NCBI RefSeq assembly: GCF_036669915.1
Contig: NC_089313.1
Span: 18,166,662 to 18,230,661 of the forward strand
Source of the DNA: Pocillopora verrucosa
Taxonomy: Eukaryota > Cnidaria > Anthozoa > Scleractinia > Pocilloporidae
Direction of reading: 5' to 3'
DNA: 64,000 bases
The notes under the pieces are model-generated. The model had not been told where the DNA came from. It did not search any database and saw only the letters and a program-made list of their open reading frames with translations. Below, piece after piece: positions 50,045-61,361 of this stretch. Each line of letters opens with the position of its first letter. Positions within the stretch are counted from its first letter, which is position 1. The translations under genes were made by a program, and so were the position numbers.

Positions 50045-51031
50045 ATGGCTTCCGTCTTTGTAAGGCAGTTTCGTAAACGTTGCAGTCCCCTTCTAGCTAT
50101 TTTTGTGTTAGTTACTGTTCTGCTCGTTTATCATGTTATTTATCACTTGAGAAGTAAGCATAGAAGAGAAATAAGATTTCTGACGTACAACATTTGGTGT
50201 TCCCCTTTTAAGATGCGTGAAAGAATGGAAGAACTTAGAAAAATTGTAGAGGATCTCGAGCCAGATGTTTTAGCATTTCAAGAAGTCACGCTAGACAACC
50301 TGGCAGTTCTACGAGAACAGCGCTGGTTTTCTCGCTACCACCTTATTCCACGAGGCGTTTTGAAATCCGATGGAAAACATTTTGTCATTATTTTGAGTAT
50401 CTTTCCTGTTGAGAAATGGCTGGTTCATCCATTCACAAATAATGTAGACTCTACATCGAATCGTGGTCTTGTTTTAGCAGAAGTTAGGAACCCCATTTCT
50501 TCTACAGATGTTACTTTTGTCTTTGTAGCAACACACTTAGCATACGGTGGCTTCGGCACTACGCAACGCGAACAACAGTTGAAAGAATCATTTCCAATTA
50601 TCTCTTCATACGACAATGTTTGTATCATGGGAGACTTGAATATCAACGAAAATATCGATGGCGAAGTTGTGCTGCCACCAGCTTGGTTTGATGCGTGGCT
50701 ATCGATTCCTAGAAATTCAAACGAAGATGGGTTTACATACGATCGGTTAAAAATTTCGATACTGAAAGGTCCTCCTGCAGTGAATGCAACAAGTTACAAG
50801 GGACGATTGGATCGCGTGTTTTGCAAACTGTTCGACTTCAAGGTTAAAGAAATGAGAATTGTTGGCGATGAGGTGACAAGAACCGGTACATTACCTAGTG
50901 ATCATTTCGGTCTTTTTACGGTGGTTGAACACATAGAGAAATTTGAAACTGAAAAACAGAAACAATCAACCGGGGGTGAAAGTAAAGTTTATTTTAAGAG
51001 GCCAAGAGGCTGGGAAAAATTAATTAAGTAA
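50045..51031 (+). CDS. Membrane-anchored endonuclease/exonuclease/phosphatase-family protein (single exon)
   Basis: A single uninterrupted frame of 328 residues. A basic N-terminus is followed by one hydrophobic segment (about 14-35), predicting a type II anchor or uncleaved signal. The catalytic fold shows the Mg2+-dependent EEP set: TYNIW (Asn49), FQEV (Glu80), ATHL (His164), MGDLNIN (Asp197, Asn199), GRLDRVF (Asp256) and PSDHFGL (Asp286, His287). The last two motifs and the spacing resemble TDP2 (tyrosyl-DNA phosphodiesterase 2) and related phosphodiesterases; a neutral sphingomyelinase-like or other lipid or nucleotide substrate is also possible. The start is the first ATG of the frame, just before the basic/hydrophobic N-terminus. 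The lack of introns among intron-rich neighbours suggests a retrocopy origin. All catalytic residues are present, so it is probably active; the substrate is unknown. Confidence 0.9.
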   Translation: MASVFVRQFRKRCSPLLAIFVLVTVLLVYHVIYHLRSKHRREIRFLTYNIWCSPFKMRERMEELRKIVEDLEPDVLAFQEVTLDNLAVLREQRWFSRYHLIPRGVLKSDGKHFVIILSIFPVEKWLVHPFTNNVDSTSNRGLVLAEVRNPISSTDVTFVFVATHLAYGGFGTTQREQQLKESFPIISSYDNVCIMGDLNINENIDGEVVLPPAWFDAWLSIPRNSNEDGFTYDRLKISILKGPPAVNATSYKGRLDRVFCKLFDFKVKEMRIVGDEVTRTGTLPSDHFGLFTVVEHIEKFETEKQKQSTGGESKVYFKRPRGWEKLIK

Positions 51032-52334
51032 GAAAAGATCACGAGGGCTGTTCTCTTCATGTTGCTTCAAGTTAAATTATCTGTCAGAAGAAGAACTGTA
51101 AGAAGTGCTTTAAAAAGTACTCTAGTTTGTAAGGTAGTATCTTTTGTTGCATTAGCACTGTAAATATCAGTTGTGTAATGTTTGAACATTGTGAGTATTG
51201 ATTGCAGTTACTGTAGAATTGCATCATTGACAGTCACATTGCATATCACTTTGTCACTAGTTGATATATTTTGTTTGTACAGGAGTTAATTGATTTCAGC
51301 TTGATTTACCAGTTTGCATAATCATCAAATTACCTGTATATGTACATGGATTTTCTGACAGATGTAGTTTAGTTGATTTGCAAGTTGTAAGTGTTTTTGA
51401 TCTGATTAAGCAATACAGTATTTGATCAGTGCATGATTGCTGAGTTTATAAAAGTTACAGTTCATATATACTGCTAATTAAATGCAAATGAAAAAATTAA
51501 CAGATGGCTAAAAAAAAATTTTTTTCATTGCTCCTTTTTTTTCTAAGTTGAAGCCTGGAGAGGTGTATAGAGGACCATGGACAAATCTCTAACAATATTC
51601 TGCTCTATTTCTGCCTCTAGTCCTTTTGGCTGCTTAGGGAGGCACAGCATGTATGTCCAAGTGTCTTCCCCTTCCTCAGATGCTAGTCCTATCCCAGTAC
51701 TTGTGTTTGGGACATCTCATGCAAGGCACTCATACATCTCAAAGGATCTAAACTTTAATTTCAAAGAGAAAACACCATCCTTTTGCCTAGCTCTCAGTTT
51801 GTGAAGACATAGAAAAATTGTGTGATTCCTAGAAAATTGCACTGCTTTTTCTGTTTGTAGCCTTTATTTGAGAGACTATATTCAGCCTGAATGTAGCATT
51901 ATAAAACTGTGATGTTGAAACATTTCTTCCTCCCTTTAAGCCAGCTCCTTTATTTCTTTCCACTATCAAACATAACAAGCTACTCATGGTTAATGTGGAA
52001 CTTATCATCTTCAAGGTAGACTCCAGAATTTTCAAAACTGTTCCAGGTATTTTTTTGTGTGGCTCCTTGGGGGTTTAGAGGAGAGATGTGCAACTCTTAG
52101 CTGTGTCAGTGGCAAACTAAAATTTTGTTATTTCGGTACCAGTCTGCTGCGAACTTTACATCGTCCCAGCTCTATTCGACCAGCGGTTACTGCCATGAGA
52201 ATAAACATCTGCAGCTGTTTTCATCCTTGAGCGAAGCTTAGTGATTTTTCGAGAACCTGCAAGTTTTCTACCCGCAGTTGTACCTGTAGTGGTCCGCTGG
52301 GAAACATTAAGGTCCCTCTTTCTGTACAATCGAT
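51032..52334. other. Intergenic region
   Basis: The 3' UTR of the EEP gene followed by the promoter region of the 5-phosphatase gene. A 75-codon frame at 51577 has no recognisable features. AATAAA occurs near 52199-52204. Confidence 0.5.
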
Positions 52335-55300
52335 ATGAGTTTGAGGTAAATAACCACTTTTGTTTTCGATGGAAGTTAGTTTTCGTGGCGTCTTTGACGT
52401 GGCGATGATTGACTGTGTGGCTAGTTCAAGTGATAAAAACTGCTTTTACTGTAATAGCTTTCTTTCTGAATGCGATAGTTCAGATCTAAATTTACGAAAA
52501 CAACTGACTTTTGAAGTCAGGGGCGTATATAGTCCTAGAAAATGGTTCAAAGATCGAATGTTAAAAGTCTCAAATGGGTGACTTTGAAAATGAAAACCGG
52601 AATGTATTGGTAATATATATATGTATTTAGATACTTGTTATGTATGTTCTGATGGAAAAGGCGCTCCGTTTTGCGCCTAGTTTTAAGAAATGCGCAGTGT
52701 TGCACTAAAGAGGTGGAAGTACGCGCGACTTCGTTTACACTCATCATCACCCGAGTCGTACTCTGTTATTGGCAGTATACTCTTTTCGTTTGGCTCTTCT
52801 GCGGCGGGGCTTTCAATCTTTAATTTTTACACGAAGGAAGGGTAGACGGACTTGCTTTTAACTAGTAAGACTACTCTGTAAATCCGTATAGAGTTTTGCG
52901 TGCAGAAAAATCGTTCGGTATAGAATTAAAAATTTTCTAATGTAATTAGTTTTTACTGATGTTGGATATAAGTTGCAAGGAACAATATTGGAAGAAGTCG
53001 ACATCGATAAATTGTAAATACTACTGGAAAAAACCTGTCTTTTCCTCTCATAACCGTGTCTAATAGCAGTTGAGGTGTCCTTTTATAGCTTGATAACAGA
53101 GTAATTTTTGATCTATAGTCAAAAGTGACACTCAAGCTCTGCAGGTGATACACAAGCTCTGATATCTAACTCTGATTTCCCACATTATTTTACTTCATTT
53201 TCCATGGTTGTGTTTTCTGATGCACCAGGCCACTTCTTACAGTGCAATCTGACCAAAGAAAAATAATGCAAATTAACAGTGAACAAAATTGATAAATATT
53301 TTAATATCTGAATGCACATTTTCTGCCACTCTGTCAAAATTAAATTTCTCACTCTGTTCTCTGTCAGCAAACAAACTTTTGCTGCATTCAGAAAAACCTG
53401 AAAAGAACACTTTATACTACTTGCAAATCCTATAAGCAATTCATGCTGACAAGACATTTATAATTTTTGATAGATGTGTTGGTCATAATTTTTATCCTCT
53501 GTAGAGTTCATGTGTGTACATGGAATGTCAAGGTAACACAACCACCAGATGAAGACTTCAGATCACTTTTGCACCTTGACAATGAAGAACAACTTCCTGA
53601 TATTGTTGCCGTGGGGTATGTATTCTCTCACTTAAACAAAGAAGTGTTTTTTATGATATCTCTTTGCTTTACTTTATGTATTTGATACATGCCACACTAT
53701 TTATATCAATAGTTTCCAAAAGATAAGTGAAATTAAAATGGAAATAGTAAATGAGGAATGGAAATAAGGTGAACAATGATAGTTTTCTATTAGTAGTGTT
53801 GTCTAATATCTGAGGTGTTTTTTGTAGTATGGTCAACGTAATAACTTGTGGCACATTAGATCCAATTTGTGCGTGTAAAATAAATCCTTCTTTCAAAAAT
53901 ACTCATTATCTGGCTAACATCAGTATTAGTCCAAGTAAAGTTTCTAGTAAACAAATATATGTGGGTCAAGGCAAGCCACTAAAGGCTGAGATGAAGAGTG
54001 AAGCTGGTAATTCCCCTCTTAATAGAATTATTTGATTGGTTGATAAGATTAATTTGTTTGAATATTGGATGATTTGTCATCAAAACAGTTTGATCATTTC
54101 CGTTATGAATGTGCACATATTAGTTCAGATAACCTTGGTTTATTCTTAAGCTTTTAATTAATATCATTGTATTGACTTGTAGTTTGCAGGAGGTTGATGC
54201 TAAACCACAGTCATTATTAATTGAATACATAAAGGAAAATTCCTGGGTAAAGATCCTTCAAGCCTACCTTGGGGCATATGGCTTGGTTAAGGTATATAGC
54301 CATGATTATGTTTTTTTTTGCTTTTTGATTTTGTTTTTTTTTTTCAGATACATAAAGGATATTAGGCCAAGCTGTAATGATACTATTTTTTTTCTCTGGA
54401 ATGATGAAAACAATAATGTTTTAAACAAGTATTGTGACTTGGTAAAATGCTTTCCTTACTACCCAAAAATAAAATTCCTATCTTCAAGCCACCACCATCC
54501 TTTTGATCAAGTAAAAAAAAAAAGACAAACTAAGGTATTCAATACTACAACACTTTGTTCTTCTTGATGAAATAAGTAAGCAAGAGATTGAAAGGAAGAA
54601 ATAGGCAGCAAAGATACATTTACAAAGAGAATAACACATGGGCACATGTACATGTAGACATGGAATTTCTCTTTGAGTGTGCATCCTGGTATCTCACGAG
54701 TATGTGTGGAAAGCAAGTAAGATGTTGAGTTGAATGTAAGTAATGGGGAATTCCTACTTCTTTAGATTAACATGTAAAGCACCAAAATTAAGACTTACAA
54801 AATCAATGTTGGGATTTTAAGGTTTCACTGAGTTTTTTATGTGAAAAGGTTAATTTAGTGTACTTCTCATTGCAGCTCAAATCAATCCGCATGCTTGGAA
54901 TGGTACACCTTGTAGCTGTTCACACCAAGCATCTTCCATATGTGCGTGAAATTAGACCTGGTTACTGCAAAACAGCACTTCTTGGCCTCCTGGTAAAGAG
55001 GATAGTTTTTATGTGTAATTAACCCTTTCATTCCCAAGATCTCATTGATAATTCTCCTTACTGTCTGCCATACAATTCTTATGATGTTTACTCAGAGAAT
55101 TTGGTATTGGATCAACTAATAATCCCATAATGTATATTTTCCTTTATTCTCATCACCTACTTGCACGATATTGTATTAATAATGTAAGGAGAACTTCTTG
55201 TCTTGGTCACTTGTGTGAGTGAAAGGGTTAAATCTCATTGTAGTTACATAAAGGTAAAGGTCAAGCATATAAGTCTCTTGCTAAATTGATATCTAAACAC

Positions 55301-58300
55301 ATCCTTATTCCCATAGCAACCAGAAATATATGCTACTCCTTTTGTTTGTTAAGTATCCCTGAAGATGTGATGGTACCCATTTTTGAGTGATTTTACGAAA
55401 AAAAATAACTGTCTGTTAACTCGTAGAGTATGTTGCTTCTACCAATCAAATTACTGCATTAGGGTATGTATCTCACACCAATCAGATTGCTGCATTAGGG
55501 TATATATCTCTTACTGATCAGATTTCTTCATTCGGCTATGTATCTTGCACCAATCATATCACAGCATTTGGATATCGTGCACCAATTACAGTGCTTGGGT
55601 ATTGTTTTCTTGTAAATGATGTCATGGAATCAGGGGGCTGTGCTCAAAGAGTGGCAAATGACCACAAATTTTTTTGCTTATGTAATAAGTGTCATGATTG
55701 TGGCCTTTGCAAGAGCTTTGTCAAGTGAGGTTGAGATTTTTGGAATATGAAAGGTTTGCAGTTATTTTTTTGTGTTCCTTTTCTTACGTGGAACTTATGC
55801 TACTGATAGTGAATTTTCCAGGCATTCTCCCATTTTTGACTTTTCCAGGAGTAAAAGTGATTTTAGCTACCTTGAAATTAACCCAATTGGGTTTTAATTC
55901 CTTGTAGACAACCTGAAATTTATCATGTATTTCACACACAGAGGGCAAAGTCCAGATAGGTAACAACCAATCAAGGAGCCCTCTTTGAAATATTATCCTT
56001 TCCTCTTGCTCAGTGTATCTTCCCTTATACAAGAACACAATATGTTTCAGTTTATTGTAGAGGAAACAATTTCAGTCTGCTTTTTGCAGTAAAATTATGT
56101 GGAATTATATTTTTGAGGCAACCAACTAAATAATTTTGATTTTCTTTTTGTTAGGAACAGCTGTAAGGGTAGTCTCTTTTGCAACCTTTATTTGGTCTTG
56201 TCACACAATGGCTCTCTCTCCAATGGGGAATAGAAGTTGTTGTGTGATGAGAACAAACAATGACTGTGAAGGAGACTACAGTAAGTGTGGCACCGTTGTA
56301 TTTTATTTTTGCTCAGAAGTAATTAGACAGTAGAGACAATAGACCACAAAATACCTGTGTGAGTGTAGATAAATTATGTTTTTATCTTCCTGTTGACTTG
56401 AAGTAACAGGATATTTTGGTTCTTTTGAAAGTTATGAAAACATCAGGAACACAAAGGGTCCAGTCTCAACTTACCCAGCTAAAGAAGTAACTCTTGCATG
56501 CTATGCATGCCTATGTTTACTCCTGAGTGGAAAGAAGCTCTTCTTACTCAGAATAACCAAGTTGTACTGTGAACCCATAAGCTTTTTTTCATGTAATTTA
56601 CTCTTTTAGGGAACCAAAGGAGCAGTGTCATTAAGGTTTACTCTTTATGGACAAAGCTTCTGCTTCATCAACAGTCATTTCTCTGCTCACGCTGACTATG
56701 AAGAACAAAGGAATCTGGTAGTACATCCAGTATGTTTGTCTGCACTTAATAATATGATATAATTCAAGTTAATAATAAAAGGCACATCATTATACACGAT
56801 ACTGAGCTTTCATAGACTTACTTTTCATACAGTTACATGTTCATGTACAGCTTGCACTATAAGAATTTGCACCTCAGATTAAAGTTGTCATATTATTTGG
56901 CTACTTCCTGCTTGTCAGATAATAAAGAGAGTGTGATGGTGGCCCTGAGAAAATACAGAATGGAGGAACTGTCTCAAACTCCTTGCTTTTGCACTCTGTG
57001 ATACTCTCAGATCCCATTTAATGAAACAAGTAGTAGGTTATTTGCATAACTAAGGTAGCATTACCTTCACAGGTCATCTTCAGCTTTTGAATTTCAGAGA
57101 TTGCAAACTTGCAAATTCACCTACATGCACACTGTGGAGCAATTTCAGTGACCTGGGCCCAGTTGTATAAGAGGCAGATAATGCTATCCAACAGATAAAT
57201 TGCTATCTGGTGGATAAGTTATAGCTAAACATATGGTGTTATCTACAAGATAGAGTTTTATTTGTTTTCCAACCTTTGAACAACCAGGGCCTGATGTTTT
57301 GATAATAAGTTTTTTTATTATCTATTAATTCAGGAATATGGGAGCATTAGTCAACATTTGCTATTTGCAAATTGTACACCTCAAAAAGCAATGGAACACA
57401 GGTACTATATCAAAATCCACATTCTATACATTTCAACTTGTTGTTGCAATTATTTTTGTTGCCAATGTTAGTAGTGTTGGGTATAGTGGTTATGGTGGAC
57501 TGACACTAGTACTAGCTATTGGTGATCTGCAATGATGATGATGATAATGAAAATCTTGTTGTTCTTAATGAGGATGATGAGGATGATGTTGCCGTATATG
57601 ATAATGATGATGATGACGATAGAACCACTTTTTCTTTTTCTGTCTTTCAGCTATGTATTCTGGCTAGGGGATCTCAACTACAGAATTAATGAAACCATTG
57701 ACAACATCAGAGGGCTCTGTGCAAAAAATGATTACCCTGCACTATGGAAGCATGACCAGGTAGAGTAGAGTATTGTTTCACTTTTGTGTATTTTTTTTTA
57801 TGGTCTATGGACATTGGCAGGAATTTATAGTTGGGTTGTCTTATACTATTTTATTTTGTTATCTTACACTATTTTATATGGTTATTTTGTTTTATGATAA
57901 ATTGCCTTTTTATTACAATTGAAAGTCACTTTCACCCAAGGATCCTTCCCACCCCTAATCCTCATTTAACCCTTAGCTCCCATGAGTGACCAAGACAGAA
58001 TTTCTCCTTACAATATCAATACACTATCGAGCAGACAATTGATGAGAAAAAAGAAAAATATCAATTAGGGAATTAACAGTTGATCCAATGCCAAATTCTC
58101 CAAACTAACATCACAAGAAATGGCAGACAATAAGGAGAATAACAAATGAAGTCGTCCTCCCCAACCCCCGCCCCCCCCCCCTCCTCCAACCCCTCCTCTC
58201 TCGTGTTATGGTGTCGAGAAGAAGGAACACTCTGAGAAAAAGGATTTTGTTACGTGTCGTTTTTTTTTACCATGGCGCTTTAAGTCTACAAGTTATTCAC

Positions 58301-61063
58301 ACAAGTAGAAATAAAACCTTATTGGATAGCGTTATTTTTATGGCTTTTTTCTATCCCCAGCTCTTACAAGGTCAGAAAGACGGCAAATGTTTTGAAAAGT
58401 TCCAAGAAGGAGAGCTTACCTTTCCACCTACTTACAAGTACAACCCTGGAACAGATCAGTGGGACACAGAAAGGTAGGTCACATGAAGCTACTCATGGAG
58501 TGCTTTTGGTTGGAGAACCAAAGCCTAAGAATTCGCAATGACCAATCAGATCAAAGATGGAGAACATCAAGAGCCATTGAGACCTCATATGATAGACATA
58601 CAAATGACCTGAAGCCTGGGTTAGTTTGCGTCTGATTGGTTGAGGAGGTGGCACTATTTTTCTAAACAAATAACAGAGCGTAGTTAAGTAGAGGCAGTAA
58701 TGTTCTTTCCTGGACCACTTTTGACTCTCAGTTGAAAACTGCTCTTAAATCTGTTGTGATCCCGTTGCAGTGGAAAGTACCGCAAACCCGCCTGGACTGA
58801 CCGAGTATTGTGGCTCGAATCTGAGGAGAGGAAAAACACTGTTACACTGGAGAGTTACGTTTCTTATCAGTCCTATCAAACAAGTGATCACAGACCTGTT
58901 GGAGCCTCGCTTGCCTTGAATCTTAATGTGAGTGGCTGCATATGAATGATATTAGAGCGCTGTGTGATATCGAAACTAATCGCAGGAGCCAATCAGGAAA
59001 AAGCATAGCGATACCAATGGCCTATCATTGCCCGTCATTAAACACACCCGGCTTAGAGCGCTGGAAAACAGGGTGACAAAGGGCTCGTCTATATTTATTT
59101 GCATCTGATTGATTGAGAAAATAGTGCGATTTTCTAAACCAGTCGCAAGTTGCGATGAATTCAAACCAGTGCAGTCCCGGGTTGCATTTGAATCTCAAAT
59201 GAAATTACGCTATCGCTGTGTTATTTCGTTTGCTTTCGCACAGGACTCGATCTCTTCAATGGAGGATCCTATCTCGTGGAAGTTGGATCTCATGAGTCTT
59301 CCCTGGTATGGCAATGAGGTTGGTATTTGCTAAATAAATCATGCCAAAACCAAAGAACTGTGAGAGGTAGTGGTCCACATATAATGGGTGGCCGCGCTCC
59401 AGATCCAGAAGACTGGATCTTATGAGTAACAAGGGCCAGTCATATATGCAGACTTCAGCTGAGCTTTAAACGAAAATTGAAAAAAAGCCTTGCATTTTAG
59501 CGTACGCCGAAACTCTGAATTTATGCTTTGTGTATGTTGCGTGCCTGTCACGTGTATGCTACAAAAAAATGAGGTCAACAATTGAAACATCATATTGCGT
59601 CCTTTTTTTTTGTATTTTTGTTTTTTTTTTTCCTCGTAGGATGGTTTGTGTGTATACGTGGTGAAGAACTACAAGACGTACAGCTGGGATTGGATTGGTC
59701 TCTACAGGGTTTGTACATATTTTATCGTTTATAGGCCTTTCCAAAAATATCATCCTGTTTTAAACCTTCATTCTTTGTGCTGATGGTTTTGTTGGTAACA
59801 GTAGAAGAGGTTTATGATCTTTATGTGATGATTTAATATGAGTTTTAAAAGCGATAAAATGACCTTTAGATCTCGGCCTTTCCTCTTCTTGACACTACAT
59901 ACAACTGATTATAATCGTCGAAGCAAGTGATCTTCGCTGACTTTGCTGGAAGTTGAAGTTCTTTGCGGCTTTAACCTGAGTTCGTAATGAAATCCATGTC
60001 GCCAGTAGACGCATTTAATTGCAAGAGCACTGCAAACTGGCTCGGTGAGAAGTTGCTCAGCTCTCAAACACCGAAAAGGGTTATTTCGCTCACAGTAGTT
60101 TTCTTTTGCGGGCTGTACTGTTTCTTACGCCTTTGATGATCCTCCACAATCGCTGAATTTTTTTGATAAGTAAGTGGCAAATCGTGAAGCGAAGTACGAA
60201 ATGAAAAAATTACTTTCTAAGTTGATCGGTAAGGTTGGGTGTAGATAGCGACGATATTAAAGTAATCGACTCCGTCTTTACTGAATAACAATGCAACTAA
60301 TTGCTTCGAAAATTGTTCGTCGTAGGTTGGTTTTCAACATGTCTTTGATTACGAAATGTATGAGTGGGCCGTGGGGGACGGGGACGAGTACGGCGAGAAC
60401 GGCTGCGCGGTGTTGTTCGACTGTCTGCCAGAGGAGGCTGGCCATTACGTCATGTGTTACTATAGCTACAAGTTGGACTGCATTATTTCCGTCAGTGAAC
60501 CATTTGAGGTTAGACCCAATACTTACTTCACTTTGTAATTACGTTCTCACAACGTTGCAAACATTTGTAGGCAAAGTAGGTGAAGGTAACTGATTGGATT
60601 TAGCTTTAGGGCGCAATTTAAATTAAATTGATGTTTTTTTAATGAGAATTGTATGGGCAACTTGTCTGGCTTATTACTGACTCCAGCGGCCCTCCCACTT
60701 ACTGGAAGGCAAATTTTAATTTTTCATTCTTGAAACTTGAATGGTTGATGTGCAATGCCGTTGCGAGGTAGGTTGCAAGAGACGTTTTCCTGACTATGTT
60801 TCCCCGCTTAACTCCAAAAGAGACGGGTGAATTCGAAGGGCAATTCGACGTCTCCAGTGGTTTCTTTGGGGGAGGAGCCTGGGCTGCGATATTAGTTGAA
60901 CAGCGGTTGGATATGGATCCCTAGCGCTCGATAGCTTCACTTTTACTTCAGACTACTTCCTCTCATTAGCAAATTCTCTAATCTTCTCCAGATTCTTCCA
61001 CCCCGAGATGAAGACAAGGATCCAGTTGAGGTTCAAGTCGAGCAGCCCACTGAGGATGTGTAA
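52335..61063 (+). CDS. INPP5K-like: Inositol polyphosphate 5-phosphatase with C-terminal SKICH domain (INPP5K/SKIP-like)
   Basis: Removes the 5-phosphate of phosphoinositides such as PI(4,5)P2 and PIP3 at membranes. Exons: 52335-52345, 53505-53615, 54183-54291, 54876-54992, 56610-56717, 57334-57401, 57651-57759, 58361-58473, 58771-58927, 59244-59318, 59640-59708, 60326-60508, 60992-61063. They join in frame to 433 residues (human INPP5K has 448). The catalytic domain is at about 5-301: VCTWNV, INSHFSAH, the signatures FWLGDLNYRI and KPAWTDRVLW, then TSDHRPVG. The SKICH domain is at about 320-412 with WDWIGLYRVGFQHVFDYEMY and HYVMCYYSY. No proline-rich extension is seen, which favours INPP5K over INPP5J. 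The first exon is an 11-base inference (MSLR with donor AG|GTAAAT). An alternative first exon 52369-52577 with a weaker donor would give a longer N-terminus. The usual GNKGG is GTKGA. A poly(A) signal lies at 61356. Confidence 0.93.
55019..55231. mobile_element. MITE-like element, copy 2 (best preserved)
   Basis: 213 bases with perfect 12-bp terminal inverted repeats TTAACCCTTTCA and TGAAAGGGTTAA. Weaker inversion continues inward (TTCTCCTTACTG on the left, GTAAGGAGAACTTC on the right). There is no open frame, so it is non-autonomous. It lies in the 5-phosphatase intron following the exon ending at 54992. Confidence 0.75.
55441..55604. repeat. Degenerate 36-bp minisatellite
   Basis: Units start at 55441, 55477, 55513, 55549 and 55581. 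The first three are exactly 36 bases, for example ACCAATCAAATTACTGCATT followed by AGGGTATGTATCTCAC. The last two are shortened and diverged. It lies in the same intron as the preceding MITE-like element. Confidence 0.85.
57532..57622. repeat. Interrupted GAT/ATG microsatellite
   Basis: Repeated GATGAT and ATGATG blocks broken by short unrelated bases, lying just upstream of the exon beginning at 57651. Confidence 0.85.
57966..58145. mobile_element. MITE-like element, copy 3 (inverted orientation, truncated)
   Basis: It starts TTAACCCTTAGCTCCCATGA. Through GAGTGACCAAGACAGAATTT, TGATCCAATGCCAAATTCTC and GGCAGACAATAAGGAGAAT it matches the reverse complement of the 55019-55231 copy. The far terminal repeat is missing and is followed by a C-rich tract (about 58158-58198). 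It lies in the intron before the exon at 58361. Confidence 0.7.
58500..59215. repeat. Two related diverged interspersed repeats with GATTGGTTGAG cores
   Basis: The intron segments around 58520-58750 and 58960-59210 share the order: CCAATCAG-type block, then TCTGATTGGTTGAG or TCTGATTGATTGAG, then a GACTCTCAGTTGAAAACT-like end. Similar blocks recur near 62310-62425 and 62640-62790. They are probably old copies of one dispersed family interrupted by the 58771-58927 exon region. Boundaries are uncertain. Confidence 0.4.
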
Positions 61064-61361
61064 GCAACAAGGATGACAACAGCTTTTGCCAGACGCTGCA
61101 CCGCTTCACAAACCGCACGAATGAGGAGATACTTTATGTAAATATTTTAGCACGGTACCTGAGCATATTTTTCCTAGCTGCCATTTTGAATGATGGGCGC
61201 TTTGCGTAACCTTGTCAGTGACGTGTCCTTGTTAATCGTATGGTGCGTTTAATGAGAAAAGAGAATCCAGAACTAGCTTCATGTAAGACTATGGAATCCT
61301 ATATTAAGCTAGCACTGGCCTGAGACCCTTAATTGTCTTTCCATATATACTGTAAAATAAA
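61064..61361 (+). terminator. 3' UTR and poly(A) signal of the 5-phosphatase gene
   Basis: The first AATAAA after the stop codon is at 61356-61361 (TGTAAAATAAATC), about 295 bases downstream and at a normal distance. Confidence 0.6.
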
